64,000 nucleotides of DNA from an uncultured Corynebacterium sp. (GTDB lineage Bacteria; Actinomycetota; Actinomycetes; Mycobacteriales; Mycobacteriaceae): contig NZ_CAMIAN010000007.1 of NCBI RefSeq assembly GCF_946221155.1, positions 4,000-67,999 on the forward strand, in the 5' to 3' direction. Shown piece by piece: positions 57,378-64,000 of the stretch; the first letter of the stretch is position 1; every line of letters begins with the position of its first letter. The notes below the pieces were generated by a model, which was given only the letters and a program-made list of their open reading frames with translations, was not told the origin of the DNA and searched no databases. A program made the translations under genes and the position numbers.

Positions 57378-58133
57378 TTATTTCTTCCGCCACAGGTACT
57401 CGCGGATTATGTGTTCCTTATCCAGGCCTTTGCCCTCGAATTTGGTGATAACCTGCCGGTCCGTCAGCTGCGGAATTTCCGACTGGTCCTCGGGCCAGCC
57501 CAGGTATTCCAGCTGCTCTTCAACCTCTACCAGCTCGTCGATCCACTCTGCGTAGTCCGCGTGGTCGGTAGCGATGTGCAGAATGCCACCCGGTTTGAGG
57601 CGGGAGGCGATCAGGTGCAGCGTGCCGGATTGCACGATGCGCCGCTTGTGGTGGCGGGCTTTGGGCCATGGGTCTGGGAAGTAGATGCGCACGCCGGAAA
57701 GAGACCCTGGCGCGAACATACGCTGTAGGACTTCTACGCCGTCTCCGCGGATCATGCGCACGTTGTGGATGTCGCCGCGCACCACGGACCCCAGCAGCTT
57801 GGCCAGTCCAGGGCGGTAGAGCTCGACGGCGACGATGTTCTTTTCGGCTTCCAGCGGCGCCATCGCGGCGGTCGAGGTGCCGGTACCGGAGCCAATTTCC
57901 ACAATTGTTTCGGCATCGCGGTCGAACCATTCGGGCAGGTCAATGACCTCGTCGGCGAGGACTTTACCCAGCTGGGGCCAGTGTTCGTTCCACAGGGCCT
58001 CCTGGTTGTCGGTCAGGGTGCCGCGCCGGAAGCTAAAGTTTCCCAGTCGCGGATAGTCGCGACCGTCGTTAAACTCTGTCTGTAGTGGGCGGCCTGGGGG
58101 AAGGCTGCCTGGCGTGTTATCGGAATTATTCAT
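57378..58133 (-). CDS. trmB: tRNA (guanine-N7-)-methyltransferase
   Basis: The 251-aa SAM-dependent enzyme methylates G46 of tRNA. The SAM motif VEIGSGTGTSTAAMAPLEAEKNIVAVE is at about 73-100, YFPDPWPKARHHKRRI is the TrmB signature and a C-terminal TKFEGKG motif is present. ATG 58133 has an AAGAAT hexamer about 7 nt upstream, compatible with a leaderless transcript. Gene order pck - trmB - MmpL region is conserved in corynebacteria. Confidence 0.94.
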   Translation of the reverse strand: MNNSDNTPGSLPPGRPLQTEFNDGRDYPRLGNFSFRRGTLTDNQEALWNEHWPQLGKVLADEVIDLPEWFDRDAETIVEIGSGTGTSTAAMAPLEAEKNIVAVELYRPGLAKLLGSVVRGDIHNVRMIRGDGVEVLQRMFAPGSLSGVRIYFPDPWPKARHHKRRIVQSGTLHLIASRLKPGGILHIATDHADYAEWIDELVEVEEQLEYLGWPEDQSEIPQLTDRQVITKFEGKGLDKEHIIREYLWRKK

Positions 58134-58194
58134 CTAGACCATTCTTGCAGATGGCCTGCGGAATGTCTTAAGCCAAGTGGGGGACTTAACAAAG

Positions 58195-59100
58195 ATGTTG
58201 AAGACCATTTCGGTCATTGGCCCGGATGCGCGCGCGGTTGCCGAGTGCGCCGCGCAGTTGCGCACTCGGGTGGAAAGTAAGGCAAGTTCGAGCACGATGG
58301 GGGAGCGCTTCGAGGTTGTGGAGGGCGCCGGCCCGGAGCAGCATCCCGACATTGTTGTTGCGGCGGTGGGGCGCGCCACCGCGGAGGATCGCGAGGTCGC
58401 CCGGGCCGTTGCGCAGGCTATGGGAGTGGTGTTGCTCTGGCCCTGTGGTAGTGACGCCCCCTCGTCTGAATGGGCTCGCACCCCAGGCTGGGTTTGGTGC
58501 GAGGATGTGGACGAGGTGTGTGGGTGGATCCGTGCGCTGGGCGTGGACATTAACGAGTGGGAGGTACAGGCGCGCCGGGCGGATGCGGAGCGGCTGGACC
58601 GGGTGCGTATCGCTACGCGGCTGAGCGCGACCCGAATCGCCCAGGAGGTGCTGGAGGATGCCGACGCTGACAGTTTCGAGTACCTGCATGCCGCATTTAT
58701 GGCGCGGTTGCGGTTGGCGGTGCTGGAGCAGGGGGTGGTCTTCCCAGCGCTTCCGGAATCACTGGAGGAGGCCCCGACCCGCCCCGCCTCGGTGGTGGGG
58801 TCGCGGGCGAGTGTGGTGCTGGCTGCCGCTGCTGGCCTGGCGGCTGGACTGGGGCTGGGAACCATGGTCGGCAGGCTGGCTGGAGTGCTGATCGGAGTGG
58901 TTGTTGGCGTGCTAGTGACCCTGACTGTGGTGGGGGCGCGGCTGGTCATGCTGCGCTCCGAGGCGCTGAAAGCCCGCGCTGCAAAGGAAGATGCGGCATT
59001 GCGACAGCATTGGTCGACAGTGGTGACGGAGGTGGTTGCCCGGTTGGAGATCCCGCCGGTGGCACCCCGCATCCGCAACCTGGCGATGGAGGTGAACTGA
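58195..59100 (+). CDS. Corynebacterial membrane protein of unknown function
   Basis: The 301-aa protein has an N-terminal alpha/beta part (MLKTISVIGPDARAV, DIVVAAVGRA) like a small nucleotide-fold domain without a P-loop, a central helical region, and two adjacent membrane segments (about 204-222 and 225-246), then a basic amphipathic C-terminus. I do not recognise a family function; similar proteins stand between trmB and pck in corynebacteria. ATG 58195 has GGGGGA upstream; GTG 58177 is an alternative. It overlaps the next gene by 1 nt. Confidence 0.7.
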   Translation: MLKTISVIGPDARAVAECAAQLRTRVESKASSSTMGERFEVVEGAGPEQHPDIVVAAVGRATAEDREVARAVAQAMGVVLLWPCGSDAPSSEWARTPGWVWCEDVDEVCGWIRALGVDINEWEVQARRADAERLDRVRIATRLSATRIAQEVLEDADADSFEYLHAAFMARLRLAVLEQGVVFPALPESLEEAPTRPASVVGSRASVVLAAAAGLAAGLGLGTMVGRLAGVLIGVVVGVLVTLTVVGARLVMLRSEALKARAAKEDAALRQHWSTVVTEVVARLEIPPVAPRIRNLAMEVN

Positions 59101-59711
59101 TGGATGAACTAATGGGTATGGACATGTTCGACGTTCCGCAGAACCCGTTGGCTGACCTGATTGGCAATCACGAGCTGTACAGCGGCGCGCCGGGCAACCC
59201 GGGCAGCTTGGATGGCTTCGGCAGTGGGTCGGGCAGCCTGAGCGGTAGCGGCCTGACCGTCGAGTACGGCGGGCGCGAATACTACGTCGACGAACTCAAC
59301 TCTCACGATCCCAACGCCCACGACCCCAACCGGGCACCAGGTCAGCGTATTAATGCCCAGTCCGGTACTCATTCCGGCGCCCAACCCGGCGCTCAATCTG
59401 AAAGCCAATCAGGAGCCAGCTCGGGGAGCGACTCAAGCACCCGTTCGTGGCACGGAGGCGGGGGAGTCGAAGAGTCCGTCACCATCGCCGACGACCAGGG
59501 GATGAGCATCCTCAGTGATACGGACGGCGATGGCAAGGTGGACTACGTCTCCTCAGTTTCCTACGACGGACAATGGTCAGCCTGGCGGTGGATAGAGGAC
59601 GCGGAGGCCGAAGGGGCGTCACCAAGAAACAACAGCGACACCCCCGATACGGGGAACAGTCAATGGCAAACAGATGCTTGGAAATGCGTTGATCGGGGGC
59701 AATGGGGTTAG
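59100..59711 (+). CDS. Low-complexity corynebacterial protein, DUF6802-like
   Basis: The 203-aa protein begins within the stop codon of the previous gene (TGATG). A Gly/Ser-rich stretch (about 38-55) and a long Ser/Gln/Gly region (about 75-125) flank a beta-rich domain with TVEYGGREYYVDEL and VTIADDQGMSILSDTDGDGKVDYVS, where DTDGDGKVD looks like a calcium-binding or type I dockerin-like loop. The term DUF6802 is tentative. No signal peptide is seen. A GGCGTCA word lies in its tail. Function unknown. Confidence 0.65.
   Translation: MDELMGMDMFDVPQNPLADLIGNHELYSGAPGNPGSLDGFGSGSGSLSGSGLTVEYGGREYYVDELNSHDPNAHDPNRAPGQRINAQSGTHSGAQPGAQSESQSGASSGSDSSTRSWHGGGGVEESVTIADDQGMSILSDTDGDGKVDYVSSVSYDGQWSAWRWIEDAEAEGASPRNNSDTPDTGNSQWQTDAWKCVDRGQWG
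59615..59625 (+). repeat. Copy of dispersed word GGCGTCA-N2-AA
   Basis: GGCGTCACCAA is followed by GAAACAACAG in the C-terminal part of the low-complexity gene, read as GASPRNN. Confidence 0.8.
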
Positions 59712-59956
59712 GCCGGGTGTGATGTACAACTACTGGCCACGGAACGAAAACATGTCCTCGGTGCTTCGCGATAGTCTGGGTGCACGGGGTACCTGAGTTG
59801 TTACGCAGGTCTCAATAATTACAGATCACAGCTATATAGAACGCCCAAAAACCGCAGGATTTAGTAAAGTTATAGGTGAATACAACCGGGTTTGAACTGG
59901 ACGTTTAAACCGACGGTCGGCTAATGCATGTTTGTGCACCTTTTGGTCGGGCCGGG

Positions 59957-59969
59957 TTGTGGGACACAA
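59957..59969. promoter_or_regulatory. Inverted repeat just upstream of pck
   Basis: TTGTG and CACAA flank GGA about 20 nt before the pck start, next to the GGGAG ribosome binding site. It could be an operator or a leader hairpin. Confidence 0.4.
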
Positions 59970-59988
59970 ACACGTAGGGAGATAATCG

Positions 59989-61809
59989 ATGACCATTCGA
60001 GGGCTTGTCGGCGAGGCACCCACCAAGAACCAGGAGATGCTGAACTGGATCGAGGAGGCCGTGGAGCTCTTCCAGCCAGAATCAGTCGTGTTCTGCGATG
60101 GCTCCGAGGAGGAGTGGAACCAGCTGGCAGAGCAGCTGGTCGAGCACGGCACCCTGATCAAGCTGGACGAAGAGGCGCAGCCGAACTCCTTCCTGGCGCG
60201 CTCCAACCCGGCAGACGTTGCGCGTGTGGAATCCCGCACCTTCATCTGCTCTAAGACTGAGGAAGAGGCCGGCCCCACCAACAATTGGATGGACCCGGAG
60301 CAGATGCGCGCCGAGATGCGCGAGCACTTCTCCGGCTCCATGAAGGGGCGCCGCATGTACATCGTGCCTTTCTGCATGGGCCCGATTACCGACCCGTCCC
60401 CGAAGCTGGGCATCGAGATCACCGACTCTCCATACGTGGTTATGTCCATGCGCATCATGACCCGCATGGGTAAGGAAGCCCTGGACAAGATCGGCGAGAA
60501 CGGCGAGTTCGTGAAGGGCCTGCACTCCGTGGGCGCTCCGCTGGAGCCGGGCCAGGAAGACTCCACTTGGCCGTGCAACGACACCAAGTACATCACCCAC
60601 TTCCCGGAGGACCGCGAGATCTGGTCCTACGGCTCCGGCTACGGCGGCAACGCCATCCTGGCTAAGAAGTGCTACGCACTGCGCATCGCCTCCGCCATGG
60701 CGCGCGACGAAGGCTGGATGGCAGAGCACATGCTGATCCTGAAGCTGATCAGCCCGGAGGATAAGGCCTACTACATCTGTGCTGCCTTCCCGTCCGCTTG
60801 TGGCAAGACCAACCTGGCCATGATTCAGCCGACCATCCCGGGCTGGCGCGCAGAGGTTGTCGGCGATGACATCGCATGGCTGCACTTCGGCGAGGACGGC
60901 CGCCTGTACGCCGTTAACCCGGAGAATGGTTTCTTCGGCGTGGCACCGGGCACCAACTACGCTTCCAACCCGATGGCTATGAAGTCCATGGAGCCGGGCA
61001 ACACCCTGTACACCAACGTGGCTCTGACCGACGACAACAACGTTTGGTGGGAGTCCAAGGAGGGCGAGCCGCAGCACCTCATCGACTGGCTGGGCAACGA
61101 GTGGACCCCGGATTCCGGAAACAAGGCTGCACACCCGAACTCCCGTTACTGCGTGCCGATCGAGCAGTGCCCGGTTGCAGCACCGGAGTTCAACGACCCG
61201 AAGGGTGTGCCGGTTTCCGCCATCCTGTTCGGCGGTCGCCGTGCGGACACCGTGCCGCTGGTTACCCAGGCTCGCGACTGGAACCACGCCACCTTCATCG
61301 GCGCCACCCTGGCTTCCGGCCAGACCGCCGCTGCTGCGGAGGCCGCCGTTGGCTCCCTGCGCCACGACCCGATGGCCATGCTGCCGTTCATTGGCTACAA
61401 CGCCGGTGACTACCTGCAGCACTGGATCGACATGGGTAACAAGGGCGGCGACAAGATGCCAGAGGTCTTCCTGGTCAACTGGTTCCGCCGTGGTGAGGAC
61501 GGCCGCTTCCTGTGGCCGGGCTTCGGCGAGAACTCCCGCGTGCTGAAGTGGATCATCGACCGCATCGAAGGCCGCGTGGAGGCCGACGAGACCGTCGTTG
61601 GCTACACCGCCCGCTACGAGGACATCTACACCGATGGCCTGAAGGAGACCGAGGAGGACATCCGCGAGGCACTGTCCGTGAACCCGGCTGACTGGGAGCG
61701 CGACCTGGCCGACAATGAGGAATGGCTGAAGTTCCTGGGGCCGAAGGTTCCGTCCGAGGTGTGGGACGAATTCAAGGGTCTGAAGGATCGCGTGGAGGCT
61801 GCGAAGTAG
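59989..61809 (+). CDS. pck: Phosphoenolpyruvate carboxykinase (GTP)
   Basis: The 606-aa enzyme interconverts oxaloacetate and phosphoenolpyruvate with GTP, the key gluconeogenic step. The P-loop with the reactive cysteine is in AAFPSACGKTNLAM near residue 270, and the ATIGATLASGQTA, GDDIAWLHFGEDG and FGENSRVLKWI regions match GTP-dependent PEPCK. Length is normal. TAGGGAG precedes ATG 59989. A perfect terminator follows. The 277-bp upstream gap is AT-richer and holds the promoter. Confidence 0.97.
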   Translation: MTIRGLVGEAPTKNQEMLNWIEEAVELFQPESVVFCDGSEEEWNQLAEQLVEHGTLIKLDEEAQPNSFLARSNPADVARVESRTFICSKTEEEAGPTNNWMDPEQMRAEMREHFSGSMKGRRMYIVPFCMGPITDPSPKLGIEITDSPYVVMSMRIMTRMGKEALDKIGENGEFVKGLHSVGAPLEPGQEDSTWPCNDTKYITHFPEDREIWSYGSGYGGNAILAKKCYALRIASAMARDEGWMAEHMLILKLISPEDKAYYICAAFPSACGKTNLAMIQPTIPGWRAEVVGDDIAWLHFGEDGRLYAVNPENGFFGVAPGTNYASNPMAMKSMEPGNTLYTNVALTDDNNVWWESKEGEPQHLIDWLGNEWTPDSGNKAAHPNSRYCVPIEQCPVAAPEFNDPKGVPVSAILFGGRRADTVPLVTQARDWNHATFIGATLASGQTAAAAEAAVGSLRHDPMAMLPFIGYNAGDYLQHWIDMGNKGGDKMPEVFLVNWFRRGEDGRFLWPGFGENSRVLKWIIDRIEGRVEADETVVGYTARYEDIYTDGLKETEEDIREALSVNPADWERDLADNEEWLKFLGPKVPSEVWDEFKGLKDRVEAAK

Positions 61810-61884
61810 CGGCTGGTTGCGCTGAGTAGCGCGGGTATAGCTCGCGCCCGCGAGCGCACTAGCGTTAGGCGCTGAACTAGGCGA

Positions 61885-61918
61885 AGCGCCGGGAGAGTTT
61901 TCTCCCGGCGCTTTCTTT
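61885..61918 (+). terminator. Strong rho-independent terminator of pck
   Basis: AGCGCCGGGAGA (61885-61896) pairs perfectly with TCTCCCGGCGCT (61901-61912) around GTTT, followed by TTCTTT. Confidence 0.92.
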
Positions 61919-62021
61919 GTGCCCAGGCCTCTGGGGCCTGTGTTGGTTAAACCGTCCCAGCGCCGTTTCCGCGCGCCGCACCGCCACTTCCTCCCTCGGC
62001 TAACTCCAGGGCTAGGGTCAA

Positions 62022-62143
62022 ATGTCGGAAAAGTTGCAAAACGTAAATCTCAGCGCACGCCCCTGGTTGCGGAAAACGCTCTGACCAGTCAGTTTGTGTA
62101 GGTGAAAAACGTACCCAATAACGTTTTGCAATTTTTCCGACAT
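62022..62143. repeat. 122-bp element with 23-bp terminal inverted repeats
   Basis: The left end (62022-62044, beginning ATGTCGGAAAAG) and the right end (62121-62143, the reverse complement beginning ATGTCGGAAAAA) match over 23 bp with one mismatch. The 76 bp between do not code for anything visible. It looks like a miniature transposable element or a large hairpin; no target duplication is obvious. Confidence 0.65.
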
Positions 62144-62287
62144 CTAAGCCCCAGTATTGGGCCTTGCAAGGGCGCGCAGCAGCCCTCCGGAGGCTGGTTG
62201 CGCCTCGTGGGACTGATGGGGCTGATGTGGCGTGTGTCAGCTGCGGCCGCGCCGTCAGGCCAGCTAGGTCTTCGGCGCACCCAGTCC

Positions 62288-63868
62288 CTACGCCTTCGGC
62301 GCAGTCACCGTGTACTGCCACGCGCCCAGCGCAGCGTTTGCGCCAGCACCCTGGGCAATCACAATCTGCTTGAACGGCACTGCGGTGCAGTCGCCGGCGG
62401 CGTACACGCCCGGGACGTTGGTGGCGTTGTGCTCGTCCACCACGATCTCGCCCATCTTGTTCAGCTCCACGCCAGACTCACCCAACCACTGGGTGTTCGG
62501 CACCAGGCCGATCTGGATGAACACGCCCGCGACGTCCAGAGACTTCGACTCATCGTTCGTCCGATCCGTGTAGTTCAGGCCGGTGACGTTCTTGCCGTCG
62601 CCAACGATCTCCGTGGTAGCTGCCGACGTAATCACGTCGATGTTCGCGGTTTCCTCCACGCGCTGCATCAGGATGTCATCCGCGCGGCAGGCCTCGCCGA
62701 ACTCCAGAACCGTCACGTGCTTAACCACACCCGCCAGGTCCAGCGCAGCCTCGATGCCCGAGTTTCCGCCGCCGATCACGGCCACGGACTTCCCCTTGAA
62801 CAGCGGGCCGTCGCAGTGCGGGCAGAAGGTCACGCCCTTGTTGCGGTACTCTTCCTCGCCTGGAACGCCCAGGGTTCGCCACTGTGCGCCCGTGGCGATA
62901 ACCAGGGCTCGGGCGCGCAGGGTGGCGTCATCTCCAAAGTGCACCGTGTGCAGGCCACCCTCCTCGGTGGCAGGGGTCAAGCCGGTCGCAGCCTGGGCCT
63001 TCACTACGTCAATGTCGTACTGGCCGACGTGCTCCTCGAACTCCGCCGCCAGCTTCGGGCCCTCGGTGGAGGGCACGGAGATGAAGTTCTCGATGGAGTT
63101 CGTGTCCAGCACCTGGCCGCCGAAGCGCTCGCCGATCAGGCCGACGCTCAGACCCTTGCGGGCAACGTAGATGGAGGCCGCTGCGCCTGCCGGTCCCTGG
63201 CCAACCACCAGCACCTCGTAGGCGTCCTTTTCATTCAGCTTCTTCGCCTCACGCGCTGCGGAACCGCTGTCCAGCTTGCGCACGAAGTCCTCGATGGTGG
63301 TGCGGCCCTGGCCGAACTCCTCGCCGTTCAGGTAGATGGTTGGTACGGCCAGAACGTTGTTCTCGTTGACCTCGTCCTGGAACAGCGAGCCCTCCACCGC
63401 GGTGTGCTTGATGCGCGGGTTCAGCACCGCCATGGTGTTCAGTGCCTGCACGACGGTCGGGCAGTTCTGGCAGGTCAGGGACATGTAGGTGACGAACTCG
63501 TAGTCGCCGTCCAGGTTTTCTACCTGCTCGATCAGGTCCTTGTCTTCCTTGATCGGGTTACCGCCGACCTGCAGTAGCGCCAGCACCAGGGAGCTGAACT
63601 CGTGCCCCATCGGGATGCCCGCGAAGGCCACCGAAATGTCGCTGCCGGTGCGGACGATGCTGAACGAGGGCTTGCGCTCGTGCGCGTCGTCGTCGCGGCG
63701 GGTGGTGATCTTGTCGGACAGTCCGGCGATGTCCTGCAGCAGCTTCTCCAGGTCCGCGGAGGCCGAACGGTCGTCCAGGCTGTAGACCAGCTCGATGTCC
63801 TTGGTGATGCGGGGGACCAGCTGGCCGAGCTGCTTGCGCAGGTTGTCGTCCAGTAGTTGCTTAGCCAT
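62288..63868 (-). CDS. ahpF: Alkyl hydroperoxide reductase subunit F
   Basis: The 526-aa flavoprotein transfers electrons from NADH to the peroxiredoxin AhpC. The N-terminal double thioredoxin-fold domain has TCQNCPT (C133, C136); then an FAD-binding motif VVGQGPAGAAASIY near 218 and a redox-active CPHCDGP near residue 347, followed by VIGGGNSGIEAALDLAG for NADH binding. ATG 63868 starts MAKQLLDDNL. A peroxiredoxin gene is expected upstream, beyond 64000, but is not visible. A GGCGTCA word lies about 20 bp upstream. Confidence 0.95.
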   Translation of the reverse strand: MAKQLLDDNLRKQLGQLVPRITKDIELVYSLDDRSASADLEKLLQDIAGLSDKITTRRDDDAHERKPSFSIVRTGSDISVAFAGIPMGHEFSSLVLALLQVGGNPIKEDKDLIEQVENLDGDYEFVTYMSLTCQNCPTVVQALNTMAVLNPRIKHTAVEGSLFQDEVNENNVLAVPTIYLNGEEFGQGRTTIEDFVRKLDSGSAAREAKKLNEKDAYEVLVVGQGPAGAAASIYVARKGLSVGLIGERFGGQVLDTNSIENFISVPSTEGPKLAAEFEEHVGQYDIDVVKAQAATGLTPATEEGGLHTVHFGDDATLRARALVIATGAQWRTLGVPGEEEYRNKGVTFCPHCDGPLFKGKSVAVIGGGNSGIEAALDLAGVVKHVTVLEFGEACRADDILMQRVEETANIDVITSAATTEIVGDGKNVTGLNYTDRTNDESKSLDVAGVFIQIGLVPNTQWLGESGVELNKMGEIVVDEHNATNVPGVYAAGDCTAVPFKQIVIAQGAGANAALGAWQYTVTAPKA

Positions 63869-63888
63869 GGGGTGCTCTCTTTCTTTGT

Positions 63889-63899
63889 TTATTGACGCC
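63889..63899 (-). repeat. Copy of dispersed word GGCGTCA-N2-AA
   Basis: Minus-strand GGCGTCAATAA continues ACAAAGAAAGAG directly upstream of the ahpF ribosome binding site. Confidence 0.8.
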
Positions 63900-64000
63900 A
63901 CCCTAAGGGGATGCGCGCCACACGTGGGTTCTTCGGGGGATGGGGATTTATTAGTGGATTAAAGGCGCTAAAAATGGCGGGCGGGATCCGCAAGTGGAAA

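Larger units (their letters stand above)
61810..62287. other. Intergenic region between pck and ahpF
   Basis: This 478-bp gap holds the pck terminator and a 122-bp sequence bounded by 23-bp inverted repeats. The rest shows no ORF with credible start and codon use, and no tRNA-like fold. Confidence 0.6.

Noticed and set aside
61919..62101. A 60-codon frame between pck and ahpF
   Set aside because: It starts inside the pck terminator tail and crosses the left inverted repeat, with no coding features.
3448..63899. Interpretation of the GGCGTCA word as KOPS or Chi
   Set aside because: Those signals are strongly strand-biased; here the 22 full copies split 11 to 11.
1..64000. tRNA, rRNA and CRISPR arrays
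   Set aside because: No cloverleaf-like sequence with CCA-type ends, rRNA segment or regularly spaced repeats of 24-37 bp was found by reading.

Overview
The window is a gene-dense, GC-rich chromosomal segment (roughly 60% GC by eye) from a mycolic-acid-containing actinobacterium, almost certainly a Corynebacterium. Evidence is the complete mycolate/arabinogalactan block (glf, glfT2, a DprE-pathway UbiA and PAP2 pair, two mycolyltransferases, a Rv3802c-like cutinase, fadD32, pks13, accD), an Lsr2/CgpS xenogeneic silencer, a class E sortase, and the order pck - trmB - MmpL - pks locus known from corynebacteria. The species is not asserted; a C. jeikeium-like organism would fit. I saw no prophage, CRISPR array, rRNA or tRNA gene.

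Layout: 1-6.6 kb holds a TetR regulator with a histone-like tail, a divergent YidC paralogue/class E sortase pair with a 59-aa membrane protein, a lipoprotein, lsr2 and the Tat-exported phosphatase PhoD. 6.7-14.1 kb holds a RecB/Cas4-like nuclease, msrA, a lipoprotein, sodA, L-lactate dehydrogenase, a glycerophosphodiesterase and a DUF5926 protein. 14-24.9 kb holds an LCP ligase, a CPBP protease, an amidase, pheA, a histidine phosphatase, a zincin, a septum-formation-type membrane protein, serS, a PlsC acyltransferase, a HAD hydrolase and a PGPGW membrane protein. 25-46.6 kb is the cell-envelope core, interrupted between glf and glfT2 by an AAA+ ATPase and an EamA transporter. 46.6-59.7 kb holds a secreted/membrane DUF6230-DUF6114 operon, a divergent MFS/LysR pair, phoX, DUF3054, a UPF0104 flippase-like protein, an MmpL (TMM exporter type), trmB and two corynebacterial proteins of unknown function. 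59.9-64 kb holds pck and ahpF.

Functionally, FadD32 activates the meromycolate chain, AccD carboxylates the second acyl chain and Pks13 condenses them; the MmpL exports trehalose monomycolate and the two mycolyltransferases transfer mycolate outside the membrane onto the arabinogalactan whose galactan is made by Glf/GlfT2 and whose arabinose donor comes from UbiA/PAP2. SodA, MsrA and AhpF form an oxidative-stress theme; PhoD, PhoX and the glycerophosphodiesterase a phosphate-scavenging theme.

The strongest unexplained signal is a dispersed DNA word, GGCGTCA-N2-AA, with 22 copies by hand scan in 64 kb, evenly split between strands, in intergenic gaps and in permissive parts of genes in all reading frames. 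A second pattern is that six genes carry short tandem arrays with a 9- or 10-bp period, 10-32 nt upstream of their start codons. Several genes appear to be leaderless, with a -10 hexamer exactly 7-8 nt before the start codon.
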